DNA from: Arabidopsis thaliana | Taxonomy: Eukaryota; Streptophyta; Magnoliopsida; Brassicales; Brassicaceae | Direction of reading: 5' to 3' | Assembly: GCF_000001735.4 (NCBI RefSeq) | Contig: NC_003070.9 | Location: 27,017,971 to 27,081,970 of the forward strand | DNA: 64,000 nucleotides | Shown: positions 47,775 to 59,859 of the stretch, piece by piece | How the letters are laid out: each line of letters opens with the position of its first letter | How positions within the stretch are numbered: the first letter of the stretch is position 1 | Position numbers and translations under genes: made by a program | The notes under the pieces: model-generated | What the model was told of the DNA's origin: nothing | What the model saw: only the letters and a program-made list of their open reading frames with translations | Database searches by the model: none

Positions 47775-49197
47775 TTGATCTCCACCGTGATAATTGTGAA
47801 TTGGGGGGTTATTTTGTGGAATTCAGAACTTACGGGGCTTTTGTGGAGAAAATTGGAATTGTCTGAAAATGATTTATTTGTAGTTTAGTTTGGGTGGTTC
47901 ACAAAAATTAATTTTAGGGTCCTAAATTTTTAATAACACATCTGAAGTCTTTTTTGGTTCTTCGTCTTGATTCATTTGCCTGTTCCGTGGGGTTTGGTTT
48001 GAATATGTATGAATTTATAAGATGAAAAATGAAAGAGGTCAGAATATTAGGGTGCAATAATAAAGGAAGGTAAAAAAGATTTGTATTTGAAACATTCCAC
48101 TTGTATATGATATCACTTTTTAAATGTGTGATAAAAAAGATTTGTAACATCTAAAACTTTTGGGGGTCTTTATTTTAAAATGAGTCTTTATGAAATACAA
48201 CTTTAGTCTGAATCAAAAAGGTTTTCTAAAAATGTCAAAATGTTTGTAGTCTTGTACACTTACTCACTAGTCACTTGGTTCATGCCACGAACCGACCTCC
48301 CTAAAATATTTCTCCAATTTGTTTTCTCTTTAAGTTCACAATAGTAGAGTTTTGTTTTCTCCCTAAAAGTTATTTCGAAGAAAACATGTTTTTTCTTTTT
48401 CCTTTTTAATAAATCGAAGATTCTAAACTTTAGTCTATAATCCCTCGAACCGAAAATTAGAATGAATTTTAATCCTCATGGGAAAAAAAATTGTACAGTA
48501 GTTTGTTCTTCTCTTTATACTAACGTGACCAACTACTTCTTGGTTTAAAACAAACATGTTTAAATTATCAATTTACTAAAACTATGATTCTATAGTAACA
48601 TGTGAAATGAGAAACATTTCAATGTCAAAAGTCTGGTCCAATTATCGAACTACATAAAAACATTGTAATACCTTTTATATATATGAAGACCACCATTAAT
48701 GTCGACAGAAAAGATAGCCATGAATCATATTCAAGCATCAAAACTGATTTAGGTATCTCCGGAATCATTGGGAGAAAAATTAGGTGACCTTCATATGAAA
48801 AAGATAGAGTAGACTTTTTTATTTAACACTACTTGGAAGACTTTCTTACCTACTCTCACTATAGACCCGATTCGTCAGAACCGGGTTTTGGATTCAATTT
48901 CGGATAACCCCTAAATTGGTACGCCAATTCTCAGTCACTCGGAAAAAAAAAAAACCTCACCTTTGTCCACGAATCGCAAGTGGGTCATAGAAAAATCGAA
49001 GCTTTTGACTGATCTCAGTCACTTTAGTCTCTCTGCCCACGACCCTTCTCGTCTACTAAGGGTTATCTCCATTTGCCCCTCTTCCTGACAACTTTCAGGT
49101 ATTACTTGTCAATAAGATGTGAAATTGAGTATGTGCATCAGATGTTTCCTCTAGATTGAACTGATTCCACCTTTGATATGCGCAGACACGAAAACTG
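47775..49197. other. Intergenic and HISN6B leader
   Basis: 1.4 kb. The proximal part is probably the 3' UTR of the previous gene. Near 49099-49185 a GT-AG pair (TTTCAG/GTATTA and GCGCAG/ACACG) suggests an 87-nt intron in the HISN6B leader. Nothing else recognised. Confidence 0.5.
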
Positions 49198-51029
49198 ATG
49201 GGTGTGATCAATGTTCAGGGCTCTCCATCGTTCTCTATTCATTCTTCAGAGTCAAATCTTCGAAAGTCTCGAGCTTTGAAGAAACCCTTTTGCTCAATCC
49301 GGAATAGGGTTTATTGTGCTCAGTCTTCAAGTGCAGCTGTAGACGAATCCAAGAATATAACTATGGGAGACTCTTTTATCCGTCCACATTTGAGACAATT
49401 GGCTGCTTATCAGCCAATTTTACCCTTTGAGGTGATATTTAGATTGCATTGAATTTATTTTTTGACAATTATAGATGATTGGATTGGGTTGGATTGGATT
49501 TATCTTCTAAAATGTGTATGTTTGTTTGTAATTAGGTATTGTCTGCTCAATTAGGAAGAAAGCCTGAGGATATTGTCAAGTTAGATGCTAATGAGAACCC
49601 ATATGGTCCTCCTCCAGAGGCAAGTCTATATCTTTCTTTCACTCATTCATAGATATGTTGATGACTGGAAAAAGGATAATTTTGTTAGTTAGTTAGTTGT
49701 CCTCTCTAACTTCAGGTTTCAGAAGCTCTGTGTAGGTTTTTGAAGCATTAGGCAATATGAAATTCCCTTACGTTTATCCTGATCCACAAAGTCGTAGACT
49801 TCGTGATGCACTGGCTCAAGACTCTGGTTTGGAGTCTGAATACATACTTGTAGGCTGTGGTGCTGACGAACTTATTGATTTGATCATGAGGTATGGCTTC
49901 AAGATTTGATTTTTCAGTCAATTGAGCTTCTACCAGAATCGTATTTTCTGACTAAAACTCTGTTTCTTGCAGATGCGTGTTAGATCCTGGGGAGAAGATT
50001 ATAGATTGTCCTCCAACTTTCTCAATGTATGTGTTTGATGCGGCTGTGAATGGAGCAGGTGTCATTAAAGGTGAAAGATTTACGATTTTCATGTGTTTCA
50101 TTCTCTTCGATTTTGCTTCTCTCTCTCTCTCTGAATGTATAGTCTTAAACATGTTGGTCTTTGTTTGTTTCACAGTTCCAAGAAACCCCGATTTCAGCTT
50201 GAATGTAGACCGCATCGCTGAAGTTGTAGAACTAGAAAAACCCAAATGCATATTCCTAACTTCTCCCAACAATCCAGATGGGAGGTAAAACACCACCACT
50301 CTAAACAACTCGAAAGGAAAAATTCTTTTTAGTAGTCCGTCATGATTATTAATCCGAGTTTCTCTTTGATACAGTATCATCAGCGAGGACGATCTGTTGA
50401 AGATTCTAGAAATGCCAATACTTGTTGTTCTAGATGAAGCTTACATCGAATTCTCAGGAGTTGAATCACGCATGAAATGGGTGAAGAAGTATGAAAACCT
50501 TATCGTTCTCCGCACATTTAGCAAACGAGCTGGTAAATTTTGGTTTATCACTCTATATAATCTAAACATTACAGATATAAAGTCTGCATCTAAGAATTCT
50601 GATGATATTTCAGGTTTAGCCGGGCTTCGAGTTGGATATGGAGCGTTTCCGTTGAGTATAATCGAATACCTGTGGAGAGCAAAGCAACCATACAATGTCT
50701 CTGTTGCAGGGGAAGTAGCTGCTTTAGCAGCACTCTCAAACGGGAAATACTTAGAAGATGTGAGAGACGCCTTGGTACGGGAAAGAGAGAGACTGTTCGG
50801 GCTATTAAAAGAAGTTCCTTTCTTGAATCCATATCCGAGCTATTCGAATTTCATTCTCTGTGAGGTTACATCTGGAATGGATGCAAAGAAGCTGAAAGAG
50901 GATTTGGCGAAAATGGGTGTGATGGTTCGTCATTACAACAGTCAAGAGCTTAAAGGTTATGTTCGAGTTTCTGCTGGAAAGCCTGAACATACTGATGTTC
51001 TCATGGAGTGTCTTAAGCAATTTTATTGA
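49198..51029 (+). CDS. HISN6B: HISN6B, histidinol-phosphate aminotransferase (7 exons, 417 aa)
   Basis: Exons: 49198-49431, 49536-49619, 49736-49890, 49973-50070, 50176-50284, 50375-50532 and 50614-51029 (1254 nt). PLP-dependent class II aminotransferase of histidine synthesis, converting imidazole-acetol phosphate and glutamate to histidinol phosphate in plastids. The first 45 residues or so are Ser/Arg-rich with few acids, fitting a transit peptide. Landmarks are KLDANENPYGPPPE, GCGADELIDL, the SPNNPDG loop, VVLDEAYIEFSG and the PLP lysine (about residue 277) in TFSKRAGLAGLRVGYG, split by intron 6. Intron 2 (49620-49735) has a GC donor. It is a paralogue of At5g10330 (HISN6A), from which it hardly differs, so the A/B assignment rests on the neighbouring genes. 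Confidence 0.95.
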
Positions 51030-51118
51030 CTTCCCCATTTGTTTGGGAATTCTTAAAACAGCGACACAAAAAAAAAACTGATTTTTTTTTCCTCCTTTTT
51101 TGTTTGTTTTCACTTGTT

Positions 51119-51158
51119 GGATTCAGTGTTTGACCAAAAAAAAAAGGATTCATTGTTT
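51119..51158 (+). repeat. A-tract micro-insertion in the HISN6B 3' UTR
   Basis: GGATTCAGTGTTT (51119-51131) and GGATTCATTGTTT (51146-51158) flank GACC followed by ten A. Confidence 0.55.
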
Positions 51159-51838
51159 TTGTTTCAGTTAACAAGGAGAAGCTTTTGTTGTATTGTACTT
51201 TTTGGTTTGAAAATGGGCCTAAGTCCATATGTAAACTTGTTGATGAAGCCCATTAAAACTGAAACTTGACTAATTCGGGTCGGACTCAAATCAAAAACAT
51301 ACAGTATGTTGAGAAAGATGAAGTGAAGACAATGGTTGGTTCCTATAATCCATAACGTAGGTTTATCTTGGTTCAATTTTCAACTTTAATTTCTTATACA
51401 TAAACCGACAACAATTTTTTTAGTAAAAGTTTGTTTTTTTTCATTCAAAGTGAGAAACAAAACATCTCAAATCTATTACAAAATATTTTTATATCATTTT
51501 TAGACTTTTGCTCATGCATAGTGCAGGTTAAGCACTTACTGCTTTAATAAATAAAAAAAACAAACTAGAATACTTAGAAAAATGTTGTCTTCTTACCTCC
51601 ACTCCATAAATATAATATAATAGCTAAATGCCTTAAACCAGTTATAATGTAAAATAAAACAAAATTTTGGCCCTTGTTCAAGAAGAGCCATCAAAGTATC
51701 AAACTATATTCCTTTAAATAAGTACAAAGCTAATTAATTTTTAAAAAGTTTCTAATTATAAATAATTAAGCTGTAAAGGAACCTAAAAGAAAGACAAAAA
51801 GAAAACTAAAAATAAATGTAAGAGAAAGATGAATAAGT

Positions 51839-51947
51839 ATGAGAGAAGCAAGAGGATCAAAGAGACAACTTTGGGGGTGTGGGCCGACATGCCATCATCA
51901 GCCTCTCTGTTCCATTCAAAAACTCTAGAAGTTTTTGCTTCTCTCAT
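51839..51947. other. Candidate hairpin with perfect 13-bp arms
   Basis: ATGAGAGAAGCAA at 51839-51851 is the exact reverse complement of TTGCTTCTCTCAT at 51935-51947. The 83-nt interior is unusually GC-rich for this region and contains a smaller palindrome, AAAAACTCTAGAAGTTTTT (51919-51937, one mispair). It does not match any miRNA precursor I know, and continuous base-pairing beyond the arms is limited. Confidence 0.45.
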
Positions 51948-54900
51948 CATTACAATTTTTTAGTTTTCATTTTGTTAAAATCCATTTTCCGAATTCGGTT
52001 TCTGGATAACTGTTGAAATCCATATTCCAAATTCAGATTCACATATAAGAATTTTATAATTCAGGACTTGTACGGTACAAGCAGAAATGATACAAGGGGA
52101 AATAAAAAGAAAAAAAGTGGATTGCAAGGTATTACTCGGTTTTATGTTGTCGTTGATTTTACTCATAAACATGATACGAAAAGCGAATGATAAAAAAATA
52201 AAATAAGAAAAGTTTTAAATTTCCATGTAGAACATTTAAAGATAATTCTAACAGTATGGAACTATTATTTGATATATTGTGATAGAGACGCAATCTCAAG
52301 ATTAATATAAGTTCCCACTAAACCGCCCCAACCATAAAAACAGATGTGCCCGCTTGATTTCGCTTCACTTGTGAATGTGAATATGTGATCTCTCTACAAA
52401 ACACCAGTGCTGATAATTGTATCATTGTATGTACATGCTTAGCAAGTTTTGACGTACTAAATAATATCTACATTTGTTTTTTTAAAACGTTAGGTTATCA
52501 AAATAAAAGTGAAAGTTTAGTGGGAAGTCTTGACTTAATCTTTACCAGATAGGATGTGGTATAGGGAGACAAGTAGAGGAGGTTGTAGGGGTCACTTGGA
52601 GAATTAGTGGTCGATATCCATCCACCGTCCGTTCATCATTAATTGCGGCTAAGTATATTAACTTTCGTTAATCCTTTGATTTCTCATTTCATTAACCTCA
52701 ACAAAATGAGTTGAAAAGAACAGAATCGTTTTCGATTTAAACTGACAAACATGTAACAGTTTTCATTGAGTTGAGTTGATATAAATGATCACTTGTACAA
52801 AATAAAAATTCCACGTTATGAACTTCCGATTTCCTTTTGATGGGTATTTGTTGATGTTAGTTCTTAAAAAAAGAAAAGACATTAGCTAGGGTTCGAAGTT
52901 TAAAGATACAGTTTTCAAATTCTTCATATAGTATATACTTTCCATTAAAAAAAATCCGAAATTTTTCACGTAAAGACAAATTTGAAATCAATGCCTATGA
53001 GATAATTAAAAAATCGACGATGATTATTATATATAGCCTATGAGTAACACTAATTATGACTTACTATTTCCTAATTATTATTGCCACCAAGATCAGCTGG
53101 TAATAATTCATTGGTGGATATGATATCTTTCAGGGTTCAAATATATTTCTGTGAGACTTGGAGAAAAGCGTAAAGATAGAATTCCAAGCGAATTATATAT
53201 GAATACACATTGATCCATAAGCACAAAATTGTTACAAGGGGTGAATATTACAAAAGAAAGAAATATGACTTCAGTTTTTTTGTTTAATGATTTAAATTCA
53301 CATATATATATATATAGCTCTGGATTTATTAAAGTTCCTCTAAATCTTTAAACAAAAAAATAAGTGAAGTCATGTTTTTTTGTCTTCTTTATTATAAAAC
53401 TGGTAAATAAAAGAATGACGACATTGAAGCTTGTTTCTAGATACCAGTCGTTGTCAAAGTTCAGTTAGGATAGAATCTAAGACAAGATCCTAAGCTAACT
53501 CTTTCAGCCAAAGCAAATCTATTACTTTCTTTTTCGGGAAACTTTCTTTTCTCATTTCATTGATTTAATCTTATCTTATTTGACCTTTCAATCGATCTCA
53601 TAAACACTGCTAATTACTGCAGTTGGGCACAATACAAACACCCAAACATTTGTTGATATATTAGCCATAGTTTGATAACCATTTTGTTTCCCTCAACGAC
53701 CACATCTTTGTACAGTGATGTCACAAATAAGAGAGTTGATAACGTGATACATTTTACAGTCTTGTTGATTTCCTCAAGTGTAATATAATATTATGTGACT
53801 AATCTTCCAAGTGACCAATGGAGAGAATTGGTGTGTGCGGCCATAATTTTATAGTACACTATACATGTTTTATGTTGGCGGTTTGGTGAACAGTCCAATT
53901 AAAATGGACTACAATAAAAAGAAAATAATAGAAAGTGAAAGGTCGGTAGATCACATCAGATTGTAATGATTTTATCAGATTAAGTTCATGATTTACATTT
54001 TTAATCAGTATGGACCCATGTAAACGAACATTTCTCCATAATTTTGTAATTAGATTACTATACAAACAAATCATTCATACAATTTTGAATGATAACAATA
54101 AACATGACAGACTTATTTGTTTGTAGACTCAGTTAAATAGTTCTATTTTCTTGTGGATAATAATTCTTGTACGAGCCAAGTGTTTTTTTCATCACTCAAC
54201 AGAATATTGAGATGTTCTTGCTATATATATTTTGAATAGTTAATATATATGTCTAGATATCATAGATTTCCTCGAATTCTCCAACAGATAAAAGGACCTT
54301 GGAGTCTTTAATTAGACCAAACTGTCATATTTTCAAGATATTGGCGTGAGTGATATTAACAAACTTTTAATTCGTGGGCGGTAAAGTAGATAGCCTCCAA
54401 AAAAACGGTCGTCTAATGTGTCAATTACTTTTGTTCTCATGCTTGAAGCATTCTGCTTGGTAATCTAATTATTACATCTCGTAAATATTTTAGTTGATTA
54501 AATATCTTAGGATATCAAACCGGCCAGCCAATAGTTAGGACGGAATCAAGGACTAGTTTACAGTGGCGTCACTATCTTCTTCAATTTTTTTTTTTTGTTT
54601 CTTCAATTTTTTTTTGTAGTGGATAAAAAACTCCAGATGAGAATTTCAATTAGGTTCAGTAGCACGTTGACGTATGCTGAGTGAAAAAAGTCAAAAATTA
54701 AATTGCTAAACCCACTAATTACAGTTACCGCTAATTATAATTAGTGAAGAGTGGCAAGTACACACGCACTATGATTTGTGAGTTGTGACCATCCATATAT
54801 GTAGTTCAATGCATCATATGTATAGATAATAAAACTGATAAAAGTATAGTTCAAAAAGCTTCGATAATCTGTAAATAAGAAAAACACATGATTTGCTATC

Positions 54901-55561
54901 TCATGACACGACTTAGTAAAATCAATCTATACGTAACATATATAGCCAATTCTTTTAATAAAAATATATATATGAAATCATTTTATCTTTTTGGAGAAAC
55001 AAAAGGCATGCTTAGATATGCTTTGGTGCTTCATGATATATCCAAAATTAGTAGTATCAAACTAAACCGAAACTGAAAGAAAAAGAAAAAAAGCGTAGTC
55101 ATTCTACATGGTGAACGTAACTCGTATATGCCATATTGCCATACATAAAAGAGTCCATAAATATGGTTCGACTGCAAAGAATTAGGGGTTATATTGTTAT
55201 ATACGTGTGTGTGTATAACGAGACTTAGAGACACTATGATTAGAGAAAGGAAAATTAGGGATCGAGGGACATTTATATAACGAAAAAAGTGAATGGTGTG
55301 AAAGGGTTAATGGATAGATGGTCTTGGGATTTGAACAAAAGGCTCTCTCTCCCTCGCGCAGTAGACAAATAGGCATGCATGTGAATCTGACTCCAAATCA
55401 AGTGCTACCTCTTTTGCCTTTTCTATTTTTGGTACCCAATATTTGTTATAATTTTCATTTTTTCTGTTTTATATATCCATTCTCCTCGAATTCTGTGTCT
55501 ACCTTGTCATATGTTAAGTATTTTGGATTTTTCTTTGGACTAGGGTCAAAGAGTTACTGAG

Positions 55562-55730
55562 ATGACGTCACCTTAAGCCGAAAGGTGATGAGGTAAAAGA
55601 AACGACAGCCAACGGCTTTGGGTGGACCCGTGCAAGCGGATAAATCAGATGAGGAACAAATGATTAGTTATGTGATAGAAACAGGTCTGAATCTTACGTG
55701 TCTTACATTCGTAATGACACGTGTTAAGGA
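55562..55730. promoter_or_regulatory. bZIP-site cluster with a short inverted repeat
   Basis: TGACGTCA at about 55563-55570 is a perfect bZIP C-box, followed by TCACCTT...AAGGTGA (7-bp inverted repeat around AAGCCGA). ACACGTGT occurs near 55717-55724, with a second ACGTGTC nearby at about 55697. The patch is more GC-rich than its surroundings and lies about 2.6 kb before VND7. It could be a distal promoter element or the promoter of an unrecognised transcript. Confidence 0.4.
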
Positions 55731-56082
55731 CGGCGCCACCAAACCAGACAATGGGAGCTGGATTGCTGGAGAAAGACTTAAGAACATATGAAACATATTC
55801 CTGTGTTTTACTCTTCTCCTTATTTTTTCTTTCATAATATAATGTTCATATATACACGATTCCTGATGTTTTAATGGCCAATGTTCGTTCCTTTAGGTTT
55901 ACTATAAATCTGAGTTTAGTTTAATCATTTAAGAAAAAGTTGAGATTGTGGTTTCGAGTGGATCTAGCTAGACTCACATTATAAAATTAGCTGCGGTGGT
56001 ATATTGAGTGAGATTTACGTAGTAATCCATAAATGTACATGCGTGTAAATCCTTTCGACGTTGAGATGTTTATATACTTAAT

Positions 56083-56130
56083 AAGTTAATAGTAATATCT
56101 CTTTGACAAAAAAGTTAATAGTAATATCTC
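56083..56130 (+). repeat. Micro-insertion flanked by a perfect 19-bp direct repeat
   Basis: AAGTTAATAGTAATATCTC occurs at 56083-56101 and 56112-56130. The 10 bp between are TTTGACAAAA. Confidence 0.7.
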
Positions 56131-58234
56131 AACAACTTTGAGGTATTACGTGTCTTATCTATGGGTTAATAAGACATACTAAAACTAAGACACATTTCAT
56201 CAGTACCTGATCCAGCAAACATATAGGAATATATTTCTGTAGTTCTTCTTCGGGTTTACAAATCCAGTCCTTTTTAATCCTTGAATTGTGAATTTCCAAC
56301 AAGCCACTCACAATTTATAACTAGGTTTTATTACTGAAAATATCTTACATGGTATAAGAATTTATGGTGTGTAGCTGAACATAGTGTTTTAAGAAAATAG
56401 ATTAATTATATTCAAAACGTAATTTTTTTGTCATCTGATTTTATTGATAATACATGGAATCGTGTTATGAAATATTATCCAATCAAACTGAAGTTTTTGG
56501 ATATATTCGGAACATCCATTTGACCTAATTACGCCACATAAAAACCGTTAATCTAAAGGATTTGTCTTGTGTGATGTAATAATAACTAATGAGCAATAGA
56601 CAAATAAAAAAAAGGTTTGGCTTGTGCAGTAACTGCCGGTAAAGTGGAGAAGATTGGAAAAACTTTAAACAAAAAATTGCGGTAAGAGAGAGAGAGAGAC
56701 GCCGACCAAAAACAAACCGTAGATGTCTATCCCACGCGCAATCAAACCTTTCCTTCATCTCCTTCTTCTTCTTCTTCTCCTTCTTCTTATATCATCATTT
56801 TGCACCCACATGTCACACACTTACCATATACATATAATTAAGCATACTCGCATAAACCTATATATACACTCTAAGATTTCTAGCTGGTCCATATGCATGT
56901 GATCTAATCAAAAGCCAAACTCTCCTTGTCTTTGCTATATTAACAATCATTTGATCCACACCACCAGAGATTTCAATCTTCCTCTCCTTCTTCCTTTTGC
57001 TACTCTCTTTTAGATCGTTCTTGTGAAAATCGCTTGCAAATAACAAGCCCTTCGTCCAATCTTTATTAGCTCGTAAGTTTCACCCCATTGCTCCTTTTAG
57101 GGTTTTTTTGTTTTGTTGCTGTACTCACTTCATGCACGAACCAGATGATGATACATCGGCGTTTGTGTTTTACGTTTTTATTATTCAAAAATACATACAT
57201 ATTACATATAGTATCGTTTTGTATCGTTTCATATCTTGAATAGTATACATGTGTGTGGTCCTGTTGAGATTGACCCACAAATATTAGAGTAAACTGGGGA
57301 ATTGAAATCAATCATGGTGGGGATTTCGGAATCTATGTGTGTTTCTAAGATATTATTGTTTCTTGGAAATTAATTGTTGTTGCACCATAATATAATTTAT
57401 ATTATATAGATAGTCTAGGAAAATAACTCAAGACAAAGAGTGTGTAACACACTCCAACCTCAGTGACTTCCACCCGTCAAGCTTTTCGGCTACATAGCCT
57501 TTATATACGATTATTTTACATATAGTTACAGATATATACAGTACTGCTTGTATATTTTTGGTCTTATAATACTACCTTATGTCATTATATATAGTACATA
57601 TTATACAAAGTTTCAATCTTTTCATTTATAAGCATCGTTCGGTATGTAGAAGGCGAAACAAACCCTTAAACCTAATATTTTTTTCTGGTCCAAAAACTTT
57701 CTCTATCAAGCTTTTGCATTTTTTCTTTTAAAATAGTAACAGCTCCTCCATTGTTGGGTGGTCCCATAAAAATACATCATAACCATCATCAGCAACATAT
57801 AATAGCGATAGCCTTAAGCTTAAAGATCCAAGCTTTTGGATATAATATCTAGTTACATGTATATATATATATATGTGTTTGTATATTTATAGGTATATAG
57901 TATATTATCGTGTGCGTCCGTGTGTAACATCACTATCATTACCCAACATACAGCTTTTGGAATTTCATTGGACCCAAGAGCCATTCGATCCCTTTCTTAT
58001 AATTAAATATAACGAAGCTTGTAATAGGCTTTGGTTTTGGTCCCAAATACAAAACTTTAAGGTTGTGCCTTGTTTGTCTAAGGTTTTCGCAATAGCTTCC
58101 AAAAAGACACGCTTATGTTTATATACATTTCATTTTCCTTCATATCATTCTCTTCTCTGCCACTTCTCCATCTTGTTTCTTACTCATTTCTCTAACAATT
58201 TTCCAAATTAAATACGTTTATAGGATCATCGTGG

Positions 58235-59859
58235 ATGGATAATATAATGCAATCGTCAATGCCACCGGGATTCCGATTTCATCCGACAGAGGAAGAGCTT
58301 GTGGGTTATTACCTAGATAGGAAGATCAATTCAATGAAGAGTGCTTTAGATGTCATTGTAGAGATTGATCTCTACAAAATGGAGCCATGGGATATACAAG
58401 GTAATTATATTAATCAACGTGGATTTTGTATAATGATTATCATTGATTAATCCTTTGCATGGAATGACAGTAAATTGTCTAGTTATGACATAAGTTTTGA
58501 AAACCAATAATATGTGATGAATTTGGCATGCGAAGTGATTGAGAGAGCCTACTTTCTTTGACTTGTATGTTCATAAACGGAGTGTGAAAAGAATTTCACA
58601 AAGAAATTAAGAGATGTATAGTACAATCATAAATCATAATACTTCTTTTGAAATTAAACCGGTTGAAAAGTATAATCATATCACATTTAGAAATTACTTT
58701 ACTACATAATTTTCAATATTCTCTTTTTTTTTTAAAGAAACATAAAATTTCTAATATTTTGACCTTTTGTAATGTAAGAAATTTATGACATTAATATTTA
58801 GTTTTACATTTGCAGCGAGGTGTAAACTAGGGTATGAAGAGCAAAACGAGTGGTACTTCTTTAGTCATAAGGACAGGAAGTACCCTACCGGGACTAGGAC
58901 CAACCGAGCCACTGCGGCTGGGTTCTGGAAAGCCACGGGTAGAGACAAGGCGGTACTATCAAAAAACAGTGTCATCGGAATGCGGAAGACACTTGTCTAC
59001 TACAAGGGTCGAGCTCCTAATGGAAGAAAGTCCGATTGGATCATGCACGAATACCGTCTCCAAAACTCCGAGCTTGCCCCGGTTCAGGTATACACATTGA
59101 AAGACTCTGACTGATACGCGATTCACTATCAAAGCAATCATCCAAAAACTACTAATAAATAGTACAATACATACTCCGTCTATCAAACCTAAGCAATAAT
59201 GTTACATGTTTGACGACATTTGATTCAATAATGTTTAAAATTAAAAAAAAAGAAAAAAAAAAAAAACAGGACTAAATCAATAACTTGTTATCTAAATAAC
59301 TTTATATGTTTGTGAACTATAGGAGGAAGGCTGGGTGGTGTGTCGAGCATTTAGGAAGCCAATTCCAAACCAGAGGCCATTAGGGTACGAGCCATGGCAG
59401 AACCAGCTCTACCACGTCGAAAGTAGTAACAACTACTCATCTTCAGTGACAATGAACACGAGTCATCATATCGGTGCATCTTCATCAAGTCATAACCTTA
59501 ATCAAATGCTCATGAGCAATAACCACTACAATCCTAATAATACATCCTCATCGATGCATCAATATGGCAACATTGAGCTCCCGCAGTTGGACAGCCCGAG
59601 CTTGTCGCCTAGTTTAGGGACGAATAAAGATCAGAACGAGAGTTTCGAGCAAGAAGAAGAGAAGAGCTTTAACTGTGTGGATTGGAGAACACTAGATACC
59701 TTGCTTGAGACACAAGTCATACATCCGCATAACCCTAATATTCTTATGTTCGAAACGCAGTCGTATAATCCGGCGCCAAGCTTCCCTTCCATGCATCAAA
59801 GCTATAATGAGGTCGAAGCTAATATTCATCATTCTCTTGGATGCTTCCCTGACTCGTAA
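58235..59859 (+). CDS. VND7: VND7, NAC transcription factor for xylem vessel fate (3 exons, 324 aa)
   Basis: Exons: 58235-58400, 58816-59087 and 59323-59859 (975 nt). Nuclear NAC-domain master regulator that switches on secondary wall formation and programmed cell death in protoxylem vessels (established knowledge). All five NAC subdomains are present in order: [18 protein letters not shown] (A), [15 protein letters not shown] (B), [20 protein letters not shown] with [12 protein letters not shown] (C), [20 protein letters not shown] and WIMHEYRL (D), and [10 protein letters not shown] (E). Introns fall at the conserved NAC positions. The C-terminal half (about residues 160-324) is Ser/Asn/His-rich with an acidic patch and an [15 protein letters not shown] segment that fits the activation domain of VND proteins. 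The ATG at 58235 has no nearer alternative upstream in frame. Confidence 0.97.

Larger units (their letters stand above)
51030..58234. other. 7.2-kb intergenic region upstream of VND7
   Basis: Begins with the HISN6B 3' UTR, which carries a GACC plus A-tract micro-insertion. It holds a 109-nt hairpin (51839-51947), a bZIP-site cluster (55562-55730), a micro-insertion at 56083-56130 and CT- or GA-repeats near 56690-56790. I see no protein gene. The last 1.5-2 kb are probably VND7 promoter and leader. Confidence 0.5.

Noticed and set aside
54578..54620. TTCTTCAATTTTTTTT repeated, as another micro-insertion
   Set aside because: The repeat itself is mostly a T tract, so polymerase slippage explains it.
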